From NCBI GenBank assembly GCA_036940085.1, contig JALLBK010000406.1, positions 1 through 18,919 of the forward strand: 18,919 nt of DNA, read 5' to 3'. Numbering within the stretch: position 1 is the first letter of the stretch; each line of letters begins with the position of its first letter. Made by a program: the position numbers and the translations under genes. Source of the DNA: Discostella pseudostelligera. Its lineage: Eukaryota; Bacillariophyta; Thalassiosirophyceae; Thalassiosirales; Thalassiosiraceae. Under the pieces are notes generated by a model. The model was not told the origin of the DNA. It ran no database searches and saw only the letters and a program-made list of their open reading frames with translations. Below, in pieces: positions 1 to 8,652 of this stretch.

Positions 1-1670
1 GTGGAATCCGTAACAATGGTACATCCCGGCGAGGCAACACTGAATATCACACCCAACAAAGCAATTAATCGATTTTTGTTCAATGGTTCAAAGTCCAATT
101 TCTTTCCATCATCGGAGTTGACATGACGTGGGAGGATAAATCCCGCCCGATCGGCATCGGTATCGAATATGATCCCAATATCGGCATTGCATGCCATGCA
201 GGCTTGCATAGTTTCTTCGACCATACTTTGCTTTTCGGGATTGGGTACACCAAACGATATGGGAAATGTTCCGTCGGGTGTAAGATGGATGGATCCATCG
301 ACATTGGCACCAAGATCACGTAGAACATCGACGAAGAAACATCCTGCACCATTACCAGGATTGACGACGATGTTGATATTGGAGAGTGGTTTGATATTGG
401 ATTGTAGGGTAGATGATGATGAGGATAAAGAGGAGCCAGTAACTTCACGGAGAATAGCACGTCGAAGTGTCTCCTTGTAGTATGGCATGTAGTCCACCCG
501 CTCGGAGCACAAGACTCCCGCACTTCCCGAAGAGGGTGGCAATATGCCCAAATCGTAGACATTGTGTGCCTCCTCCTGTGCCAAGACAATGAGTTCATCG
601 ATGTTGTGTTTGGTAAGGCCTCCATTTTTGGAAAAGAATTTAAGACCATTTTTTTCCTCGGGTAGATGTGACGCCGTGACTTTGATCAAATCCAAAATGA
701 TCAAATGCAGAGATATAATTGAAAAAAATACAGTTTAGTGCAATTTCAAGTCATCAGAACAATAAAAAAGAGACTCACTCATCACAGCAGCATCGCATTT
801 ATCAGCCCTCACAAACTCATACATGGACGGAGTAGTGGCAATACCAGTATAGACCACCTTCACACCCACCACACTCTCGGCACCACGAGCAAAGGAATCG
901 GCCAGTCGTTCTCCATGCACACGTGGATCACACCCCACGCATATTGTCAATGAATCATCCTCCTCACCACCACCACAATCAGCTGCATCAGCGACAGCGA
1001 CAGAAGGCAAACTAGAGTCTAATTGGAGAGACCAGCGTGCAAATGCTACACCGAAGCAATGCGCCGCAAACGGTGTCAATAATGCATCTCCACCACCAGT
1101 ACTACCACTACCACTACCACTTCTGTTCTTCTTATTCTGTTTCAACAAATGAGAAACATTGGCAATAGTGCCGCCACTGCATTTATGATTCACAAATGTA
1201 CCGCGTAAATCAGAGCCAGATTTGAGTGAGGCAAGTGAGTTGAGTATTGACTGGAGATTGGGTGGAGTGTTGTCGGAGGAAATACTACTACTACCGTTGG
1301 AGAGTGGGAAGTCCACCTTGACGTTACTGTTGCTGCTGGTGGCGGTGGCGGTGGAAGATTCAATGTTGTTATTGCCCACTGCAAATGCGCGAATATGTTG
1401 ATGGAACGATGGCGATGCAGATGAGCGTAGTGAGAGTGCAGATGACGACACCGGCACAGCTACAAATGCCGACGCGGACCATATTCCATCCTCTTTGCCA
1501 AGTAGGGTGAATAAGAGGACGGCGGCGGCGGTGGTACGACGAGATAACATCATCATCATGGTATTGGTATTGATGATCGGGGCGGCCATCATGGGTTGGG
1601 TTGGTGTAGATAATAAAGAGCTACTACTCCTACGATCGATGGCGGCGATCTGCGATGGATGATGGGCCAT
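1..1670 (-). CDS. Plastid-targeted phosphohexomutase (phosphoglucomutase/phosphomannomutase-like), 3' part outside window
   Basis: This is an alpha-D-phosphohexomutase, the family that interconverts 1- and 6-phosphosugars; the exact sugar cannot be read. Exon 1 is 779-1670 and exon 2 runs from 679 past base 1. The intron 680-778 (GTGAGT...AG) restores V-M-I-T-A-S-H-L-P, whose Ser301 matches the catalytic phosphoserine. After it come NGLKFFSKNGGLT and the metal-loop D-T-D-A-D-R (about 470-475). The loop differs from the common DGDGDR but resembles plant plastid-type members. The N-terminus has a hydrophobic stretch (about 49-57) and S-A-S-A|F69-V-A-V-P, the diatom plastid cleavage motif. Met27 or Met41 would give a tighter signal peptide than Met1. 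Ser/Gly-rich inserts lie near residues 105-130 and 185-195. About 523 residues are visible. Family assignment is strong; substrate is unknown. Confidence 0.88.
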
Positions 1671-1962
1671 CTAAAACAGATGGCTTTCTTGTCATTTGCA
1701 GCTGCTCATGTTCCCGCCAATTCTCCAACTCCAGACAGACGAATCTGTCCGACGCCAGACAGGCGAACGATACGATAAGTCGCGGTCCGACGCCAAACAG
1801 ACGAAAGATACGCGGTCCGACGCCAGACAGACCGAAAGATTTCTTCACGCGAAAGATCCAAAGCAGCGCGCCATCTCCCGCCAACTGTGGACGAGTCGAA
1901 GCAACACCAACAACAACTCCACAAAATCGGTGAACCATGGACGACGATGAACTACGATAACC
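1671..1962. promoter_or_regulatory. Divergent intergenic region (bidirectional promoter) with about 30-bp degenerate tandem repeats
   Basis: This 292-bp spacer separates two start codons on opposite strands, so both promoters and 5' UTRs must lie here. It holds three copies of a GTCCGACGCCAGACAG-like unit (1747-1762, 1785-1800, 1815-1830), each followed by a variant of CGAA(A/C)GAT, plus a partial copy near 1729. TCCCGCCA occurs at 1712-1719 and 1876-1883. A short uORF (1937-1960, 7 codons plus TAA) ends 2 nt before the downstream start at 1963. The promoter role is inferred from position. Confidence 0.6.
1747..1830. repeat. Degenerate tandem repeat, three copies, in divergent promoter
   Basis: The 16-nt core GTCCGACGCCAGACAG occurs at 1747-1762 and 1815-1830, and with one change (A for G) at 1785-1800. 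Spacing is 38 and then 30 bp. The bases after each core (ACGAAAGATACG-like) are also shared. It lies wholly between two gene starts. Confidence 0.8.
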
Positions 1963-4356
1963 ATGGCCATGGCGACCCCTCCTTCTTCATCTCCTCCCAA
2001 TAATTATTACTGCCGCACTCGATCCATCCTCTCGAGCATTGTTATTTTTCTCTCGGGCGTATCATTTGCTCTGACGATCTCGGCAACTTTCAATCTATCC
2101 AATTATTATCTACCGACGACGACGACGACGAGGTTGCACCATGATGGTGCTCCTGTACTACTTGCCAATGGAGTGGGAAATGACAATCATAATTGCAGCT
2201 GCCAAGGTGCAAGCAGCAATGGGGTAGAACAACAAACTGGAAGAGGCGGCGGCGGCGGCGGTGATGGTGGTGGTGGTGGTGAAGTTGAAGCAAATATGGC
2301 GAGCATCCTCCGTGATCGACTATTGCAAAGTAGTAAGAGTAGTCGTCATCATCATGATGGCACTACACAGGCACACAACAATAATTTTCCTCCTGACTCT
2401 GACGACCCAAACGACAAAGATGATGATAACAATGACAATATATGCTCCATTCTATCACAGCCAACCCCCTCTATCCTATCGTTATGGTCATCCCATCTAC
2501 CACAAATCTTCAATGCCACTCGTCATTCTGCCGATAAAGATTTTACATTCCACGACTTTACGGCTCTGTTACTTCACTTCATGACACCCGATAGATTACA
2601 GCGTAGTGTCAAGACATTACCACTCGATTGGACACCGGTAGGACGAGGATTAGATATAATACATCGTCGATTGACATCGATATTTGACCAAGTTCATGCA
2701 TATCAACACCAACATAATTTAAATGTCGATGATGAAATACCAACTGAGGAAATGAAACGCATCAATTCCAACCCAAACCATCCACGCAAGTTAAACATAC
2801 TAGTCATGGGCGGCTCTGTCACCATGGGGGTAGTATGCCACGTCAATCCCGTCACTACCTCCACTGGAAAATATTCCCGACGAGATTGTGCATGGCCCGG
2901 ACGACTTTCCACCTTCTTTACCAATTTATTCGGTGGGTATGATTTAATCAATGTTCATACGGTAGCATTGGGTGGAACCAATACCGAGAGTGGAATTACT
3001 ATTTGGGATTACTCATTATTGCCCGACGATGTGCCCTATCCCGATGTAGTAATCAATGCCTATGCAACCAATGATTTGCATTACAATACCGTCCAAGAGG
3101 CAATACGACGAAATGTTACACTGGGAGAGAGTTTATTAGCCATGGGACAGGAATTTGTTCGGTTGGTAATGACACCCAAGAGTGTTGGTGGATGTGCATC
3201 CTCTCGTGCTCCACCGTTATTGTTGTACGTGGATGATTATTTGGGGAATGAGCAGAATGAAATCTTAACCACGATGATATCACCCCAAACTATCAATTTA
3301 CTATCAGGCTATTATGGCATTGGGTCCATGTCCTACGGAGATGCCATACGGGATCTTGTGTATGGTGATACAAAGGAGTGGTGGTTTTCTAGTGATTGGT
3401 ATGAGAAGGGAAAAAGTCAGTATCAACGGGCAGTGCATCCGCATATGGGTATGCATATTAGCATGGTTTGGGTGGTGGCGTACAATCTAATGAATTTGGT
3501 TACCACGTACTGCAGTCTACCGAAGGTCAGCTCCAATGCACAACAACGACAACGGCTACGACATGAACGACACCACGCAGGAGTGGAGAGCAGTAGCGAG
3601 GGTGTGTGGGACTATGGGTATTCGAACTCAACGTCTGGTGGTGACCTACCTACTCTCCGAGGGACGAACGAGCTCGTGGGAGGACCGAGACGTAAACCTC
3701 GTGGACTACCACCGCTCCTAACTCCGGAATTATCTCTCGAACATGTGACTGAGCTATGGAAGAATGCAAGTGATGCCAATTCTCACCTGTGGAAAACATA
3801 CGACGAATGCTTAGATCTTGGAATGATAACTAGCAATCCCGACGGCGAGACGTCTCATGACAGCAAGCCATGTCTTTATTCTTGGGTTGCCAACTTGGAG
3901 CGGAAACTCGATAATACAAAGCGCATAACGGACAGACTGAAACCTTACATTACATCGAACAAAGGTTGGAGTGCCGTGGATGACAACAATAAGCTAGGAT
4001 GGGCGCCCACCTCGGGTATTGGGTCTACATTTACCATGGAATGGAAGAAGATATCCCAGCCGGTAAGAGCAGTGACATGGATGATAATGAGAAGTTACGG
4101 TGAGAAATGGGATGGCAGTCTGTTGAATGTCGAAGTTTGGTCAGACAATAAGCTCATGGCCAAGAAAGATATTGAGGGATTTCACGACAAGAACACTAGT
4201 GAAACGTACAACATTAAGATGAAACTTTTCGAGAACGATGAGCAGAAGGGCGAAGTGGGGGATGGTGCGGTAATCGGGAGCGATCTGAAAATTACATTCA
4301 CACTGAAGGGAGGGTCTACATTCAAGATCTCAGGGATGGCTGTGTGCGATCACTGA
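1963..4356 (+). CDS. Membrane-anchored SGNH/GDSL-type hydrolase-like protein
   Basis: A single-exon gene of 797 residues. The start has context ACCATGG and follows a small uORF. One hydrophobic segment (about 22-43) suggests a type II membrane anchor or uncleaved signal. Residues 86-160 are low complexity (Gly, His, Asn/Asp). The central part resembles the SGNH hydrolase fold: block I G-G-S285-V-T-M-G with candidate nucleophile Ser285, a block II-like G-G-T-N (337-340), a block III-like N-A-Y-A-T-N-D (365-371), and a block V-like H492-P-H-M-G-M-H. An unassigned C-terminal region (about 585-797), rich in predicted beta strands and ending in M-A-V-C-D-H, follows a low-complexity linker (520-580). 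Such enzymes are usually esterases or acyl transferases on lipids or glycans; the substrate here is unknown. Its stop lies 22 bp from the stop of the convergent PPIase gene. Confidence 0.7.
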   Translation: MAMATPPSSSPPNNYYCRTRSILSSIVIFLSGVSFALTISATFNLSNYYLPTTTTTRLHHDGAPVLLANGVGNDNHNCSCQGASSNGVEQQTGRGGGGGGDGGGGGEVEANMASILRDRLLQSSKSSRHHHDGTTQAHNNNFPPDSDDPNDKDDDNNDNICSILSQPTPSILSLWSSHLPQIFNATRHSADKDFTFHDFTALLLHFMTPDRLQRSVKTLPLDWTPVGRGLDIIHRRLTSIFDQVHAYQHQHNLNVDDEIPTEEMKRINSNPNHPRKLNILVMGGSVTMGVVCHVNPVTTSTGKYSRRDCAWPGRLSTFFTNLFGGYDLINVHTVALGGTNTESGITIWDYSLLPDDVPYPDVVINAYATNDLHYNTVQEAIRRNVTLGESLLAMGQEFVRLVMTPKSVGGCASSRAPPLLLYVDDYLGNEQNEILTTMISPQTINLLSGYYGIGSMSYGDAIRDLVYGDTKEWWFSSDWYEKGKSQYQRAVHPHMGMHISMVWVVAYNLMNLVTTYCSLPKVSSNAQQRQRLRHERHHAGVESSSEGVWDYGYSNSTSGGDLPTLRGTNELVGGPRRKPRGLPPLLTPELSLEHVTELWKNASDANSHLWKTYDECLDLGMITSNPDGETSHDSKPCLYSWVANLERKLDNTKRITDRLKPYITSNKGWSAVDDNNKLGWAPTSGIGSTFTMEWKKISQPVRAVTWMIMRSYGEKWDGSLLNVEVWSDNKLMAKKDIEGFHDKNTSETYNIKMKLFENDEQKGEVGDGAVIGSDLKITFTLKGGSTFKISGMAVCDH

Positions 4357-4378
4357 AAGGAAGTATCGGGTGCATACT

Positions 4379-5451
4379 CTAATTATTTCCATCTTGCTCT
4401 TCAACAAACTGCGCATCGACAAAGAACGATAATAATGGAAACATCTCGTTCAAGTAGGTCTCTCCTTCTTGTTCTATCTTCCATTGGTCTGGATTCTCAT
4501 AATACTCAAAATAGAATTCATCTACCACACTCATTCCACCATATCCCTCTCCTTTGGGAAGCACTTCACCTATCGGTGCAAATCCCTGTTCTGATATTTA
4601 TGAAGCAGTTTCCAGCAAAGATAATGATAAGATGCAGTACGGAACATCAAAGATACAATTGCTTTTGATGCTTTCTCACCATCGAGGAATGCATTGTCAT
4701 TAGTATTAATAAAAATTTGTGTTGTTCGCGAATTCGGTCCCGAGGTTGCAAATGTCACAGTTCCCCGAACATTTGATGCAACTACTGGATCATCTGGAAT
4801 AGGACCTAACGACGACCAACTCTTCTGTACATCTGGATCCGAATTAATACCAAACTGAACAACAAAGTTAGGCACAACACGGAAAATCCGAACTTCTTGC
4901 CAAAAGTTGGAGGAAGTTAGGACTTCAAATCGTTCCACACCAATGGGAGCCCATTCGGGATGAAGTAATATGCGAAATTTATTGGTAGATGTGTTGGCGT
5001 TGGTATTGAGATTGGCAACGGTGAATTCGATGATTTTGCTGTTGCCATTTTCTGATGGACCGCCGTTATCATTATCCTCCGCAACTGGTACGATTCCTTG
5101 GTTGTCCTGTTTGTCTCCATACAGTTGTGTATTCGATAACAGACCGCCACCATTGCCACTGTCACTGTCACCCTTTCGATGAAAAAGTCCCACCACTAAC
5201 GCCAAACACCCAGCCAATACAATGCATGCCATCGCAACCAGTTTAAGTCGTTTAGTCTTCATACCGTTGCGGCCAATATCAATATTGAGAGGAGGTGAAA
5301 TTTCCGTTTCGTCCGATTCCATGTCATCGCTATCGAAGTCATCCTTTTCTGCGTCATCAACTTTATCGCGATATCCACCTCCTGCCGCTGATGCTGTTGC
5401 ACCAGCAGTGCCGATGGAACTCATCTCGAGAGATTGGCGTGGTTTCCCCAT
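4379..5451 (-). CDS. Membrane-anchored cyclophilin-type peptidyl-prolyl cis-trans isomerase
   Basis: A two-exon gene: exon 1 is 4680-5451, exon 2 is 4379-4590, and the intron 4591-4679 has GTGAGA...CAG. Splicing gives 327 residues and restores F-L-D-E-Q-G-F-A-P-I-G-E-V, a normal cyclophilin core; reading through the intron ends in an unrelated tail. The acidic N-terminus (about 31-50) is followed by one membrane segment (about 70-90, V-A-M-A-C-I-V-L-A-G-C), then the isomerase domain from about 138. R-I-F-R191-V-V-P-N-F-V-V-Q199-F matches the active-site R and Q of cyclophilin A, and S-G-P-N-S-R-T-T-Q-I-F-I-N-T matches the substrate-binding strand. The His/Trp of human cyclophilin in the C-terminal loop is absent, as in divergent members. 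The domain probably faces the secretory lumen; that topology is inferred. Confidence 0.88.
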
Positions 5452-5732
5452 CGTTTTGGTATTTTGGATTCATCGGCAAAAAATGTTGAGGGGGGGTGAA
5501 GGCCCATCTAAGGTCTCAAGGTTCATAGTCCGACCCGTCGCTCGTATCCGTATTTACCGCTATTTTCTATTTTCACCATTTCGTTATCGCCAATATTCGC
5601 CCATGTTCTTCCCGCCATTTTCGCCACCGACACCTACCAAACCCATGACTAAAGTGGGGGAAAATTCCACTTATGAATTTTGGACTTTTGGAGGCGGCAA
5701 ATACCGGATTACCGAATCTGGTATTTTTGAAA

Positions 5733-5793
5733 CGCCAAATTACTACTGCCTCCCGCCAAATTACTACTGCCTCCCGCCAGATTATTATCGTCC
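5733..5793. repeat. 21-bp tandem repeat (about 2.8 copies) carrying E2F-like TTTGGCGGGA
   Basis: The unit CGCCAAATTACTACTGCCTCC occurs at 5733-5753 (21 nt) and 5754-5774, with a diverged partial copy from 5775. The unit junctions form TCCCGCCAAA; on the minus strand this is TTTGGCGGGA, which fits the E2F consensus TTTSSCGS. The repeats lie about 280-340 bp upstream of the PPIase start and 160-220 bp upstream of the flavin-reductase start. Confidence 0.8.
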
Positions 5794-5835
5794 GTAACAC
5801 GTGGCATGAGTGTGACGTCATTTCCTGATACATTT

Positions 5836-5855
5836 CTACGTAGAATTCGACGTAG
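5836..5855. promoter_or_regulatory. 20-bp near-perfect palindrome with CTACGTAG
   Basis: CTACGTAGAATTCGACGTAG matches its own reverse complement at 18 of 20 positions. It sits in the divergent spacer, about 100 bp upstream of the flavin-reductase start. It could bind a dimeric factor, but no factor can be named. Confidence 0.4.
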
Positions 5856-5953
5856 AGTATTTTGCTGGTATTTTGCCGGAATTTGGCCACTTTGGACCCG
5901 GTAATTTCCCCCACCCTACCCATGACCCATGACCATGACATTCGCCGACGCCG

Positions 5954-7243
5954 ATGCCTATGCTATGCCGATCCGATGATCGTCGTCCAATCAAAATCAG
6001 TATAATGATCAAGATCGCTGTGATATTCACCACACTCTCACTTCTTGTCGGGTTTGAATCGACCCTCATTGGTCTTTCGTCGGCATACGCATTCGTAGCG
6101 CCGCCGTTATCGTCGTCATCGTCATGCTCGCTGTTGAAAATGGCGTCATCATCAGCATCGTCGTCGACGTCGCAATCGACGCCCACTCCACCACCACCAC
6201 CACCACCCCTGTCCATGCCAGTGTGGGCATTTTCTTGCCCAGTTCCATTTTCATCTAGTCGTCGGTCTGATGAAAGATCTGCATCCTCCATGAGCATACT
6301 AACGTTTGTCACTCCTGGTAAGACTTGTACTCACATTCCTTGGATGCATTCGAATTACTACATCATGTCGGTAGCTACACCCGCAATATTATGTTTCACA
6401 TCAAACTCATCATTTATATTTACACATCAAATAGTATCCGTGTCATTACCCAAACTATATGCTATATCTCTCTACAAAACATCCTATACTCGATGTGCAT
6501 TTCTGGGGGTATCCAATCCCGGTGATGAATATAATGATATACCATCCATTTCATCATCGGTAACGACTACATCGGGTTTTACTACCAAGGTACGAAGGAG
6601 GAAGGATATGGGTGAGGCGGGAGTATTGGGTGAAGGAGTGGATGGTGGTGCCGTGGGTTGGAGACGAATGCAAAATAATGCAATGGGTGGTGGTGGTGGT
6701 GCAGGAGGAACAACCAGGGGTGGTGGTGCCGGTGTTGGTGTTGTTGGTGGTGGTGTCGGGATACTGCAATTGTTACTACCAAATCAAGATACAATTGTTC
6801 CGACACTTGGGAAGAAGACTGGTTGGGATAGGAATGTTAATAAGAGGGAGGAGTGTGCTTCATTGGGATATGAGTGGGTAACGATATCTGGATGGTGAGA
6901 TTTACGATGAGGATGTGCTATGTATGCTTTCGGTGATTGCTGAAAATTCCCACTACTCATCCTTATATTGAATTCATCCCCGTCCAGCAGCACCGATGAA
7001 GCAATGCAGTTTGACATCCTGCCAGACTGCGCGACATATATTCAAGTTAAACTCAAACGTGTTACGGATGGTGGTGATCATGATGTGGCAATATGTGAGG
7101 TGCTTGGGACGGGAATATGGGATGATAGTACGCAAACCGTCATTTGGTTGGATGGTTCTGATAGCACCGCAAAACCATTTTCTGCACTTGATCATTCCTC
7201 GGCATTATACTCTGGACAGCTACGGAGGGAGGGAATTATATGA
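5954..7243 (+). CDS. Plastid-targeted flavin reductase-like, FMN-binding split-barrel protein
   Basis: A three-exon gene: 5954-6317, 6435-6894 and 6988-7243, giving 359 residues. The N-terminus has a hydrophobic signal (18-33) and S-A-Y-A|F47-V-A-P, the diatom plastid import motif. A Ser/Pro-rich linker follows, then the flavin-reductase-like domain from about 88: S-S-M-S-I-L-T-F-V-T-P-V-S-V-S-L-P-K-L-Y, later G-I-L-Q-L-L, then D-H-D-V-A-I-C-E-V, and a C-terminal L-Y-S-G-Q-L-R-R-E-G-I-I. Such proteins bind FMN and reduce it or act on pigments and electron donors; the specific reaction is unknown. Intron 1 (6318-6434, 117 bp) is a multiple of three with no stop. Intron 2 (6895-6987) has a CAGCAG tandem acceptor. 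A Gly-rich insert (about 190-220) interrupts the domain. The start may be Met18 (6005), because upstream ATGs are out of frame. Confidence 0.83.
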
Positions 7244-7339
7244 TACTTTGAAATTCGTACGAGAATATTTATTCAATAACCAACGTTATGATTAGATATG
7301 TTTCGCCTGGAGGCACAGCCAGCCAGCAGGTGGTGCAAA

Positions 7340-8652
7340 TCATGCAACAACATTGCCTTTTTTCCAACGCTGATACATTTCAATAGATATGCATCCACTT
7401 CTAGGAAGAAAAAGCTTACGCATCTCATCGTCAGGGCCATCGATTTGTTCGGGATCACGAATCTTCAAATAATCATCCAGCATTGAAAAGATGGCAACGT
7501 AACAATCATAATAAAGCATTAACTGATTTGGTAGCCCCTCAATTATCATATCCAAAGCGCGCATACCAGGTTGGTACTTTGCACTTAAATGATAGAATAC
7601 GAGTTTTTTCTTTTGCCTGCCATCAGATTCGACTACTTCTTTGTCACACCAAGTACTGATGTGACTTGAAAATATTCTCTCGATATCATTTATATGAATA
7701 TGACCACGCTCGATCGCCTTACTTCTCTGTCCTTCATCGTCGGAGAAGTCCAAGAATGTTAGCTCACACAACAGTAGTTCGGCCTGAAACAATTGCCCAA
7801 TGTTACCACATGAAGTTGATGATGCATCTCCTTCCGCAGTCTCGTAATCATTGCCAATTTTTATCAATCCATTTGCACACGTATCTCCAGTATATGCAAT
7901 CTCAATATTCTCAATTAGATCAGATTTGATTGATACACCCGATTTAACGAGTTGCCGAATTTCGTCATGTCCGAGATGCTGATATTCTTTCTTTATTCCG
8001 GATCTGGTACGCGATCCGATGACATAGGCAAGGGCAGGATGACCAGCGTGATCGACTGCGAATGCACGCATGAAGAAGCTTTGTGCAGATACATTTTGCA
8101 TTGATACTTACCATACAAAATTCAAGAAAGTGGGCAAACGAGAGCGAATATTGGAAACACTCACCTAGTTTTCGAATCGTAGTTGATGCCCTTCAATGAT
8201 ATTTCGTCACCATCATGAACTGGAACTAAATTCATACTTAACAAACTTGTTTTCCTACCCTCATTATCACCTCCATTGCTTTCTTGGTTTAAGTTCAAAG
8301 CATCTAGATTGGACATGGCCTCTCGACAGTGTTCGACTTTTGACAGCAATTGTGCTGGTACGAAGTATGTAACACTCTCTCCACCATACGCAACAGCATG
8401 TGCACGAGCATGACTGAAGAGCGCCCCTACATGATCTAAATGCCCATGGCTTACAAAAACATGTTTTGCGGGTATTGCCTCCTCGAAGGATGGGGTGGCC
8501 CCAATGTCGAATACTATGCGTTGAGTTTTCGTTGACGTATGATGTTCAGAATTACTGGACCGAATTTTATTGAGCTCCAAGACGATGCTTGTCGCGATGC
8601 CGGCCTTTGACCAGGATGATACGATGTTCCAGTGTTTTGATGCCATTGACAT
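7340..8652 (-). CDS. Ribonuclease Z (tRNA 3' endonuclease), short form
   Basis: tRNase Z removes the 3' trailer from precursor tRNA so that CCA can be added. Exon 1 is 8165-8652 and exon 2 is 7340-8078; the intron 8079-8164 (GTGAGT...AAAG) joins S-K-T|S-F-F-M-R-A-F and gives 408 residues. The metallo-beta-lactamase motif S-H69-G-H71-L-D73-H74 binds the zinc ions. Later come the H-A-G-H-P-A-L-A-Y segment (about 173-181), T-G-D228-T, the acidic E-L-T-F-L-D strand, H289-I-H291, and Y-H326-L-S-A-K-Y, in the order and spacing of the family. Length fits the short class. No clear targeting peptide is visible, so a nuclear or cytosolic site is likely. A Ser/Glu/Lys-rich insert near 305-320 looks lineage-specific. 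Its stop lies 96 bp from the convergent flavin-reductase stop. Confidence 0.92.

Larger units (their letters stand above)
5452..5953. promoter_or_regulatory. Divergent intergenic region between PPIase and flavin-reductase genes
   Basis: A 502-bp spacer with start codons on both sides. It contains TCCCGCCA at 5610-5617, 5751-5758 and 5772-5779, a 21-bp tandem repeat (5733-5793), a near-palindrome with CTACGTAG (5836-5855), and an ATG-rich CCATGACC repeat (5920-5939). The ATGs at 5922, 5929 and 5935 are out of frame with the downstream gene and open short uORFs. Reading frames crossing this region show no recognisable protein. The promoter role is inferred from position. Confidence 0.55.

Noticed and set aside
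80..649. 189-codon minus-strand frame in the phosphohexomutase exon
   Set aside because: It is one frame off; the correct frame on the same strand encodes T-A-S-H-L-P and D-T-D-A-D-R.
4570..4679. Unspliced C-terminus of the PPIase
   Set aside because: It reads into an intron; splicing 4591-4679 restores the conserved cyclophilin end.
5222..5797. 191-codon plus-strand frame
   Set aside because: It is antisense to PPIase exon 1 and then runs through the promoter repeats; no domain is seen.
5836..6312. 158-codon minus-strand frame with poly-Gly/Asp
   Set aside because: It is antisense to the flavin-reductase first exon, and its composition is explained by trinucleotide repeats on the other strand.
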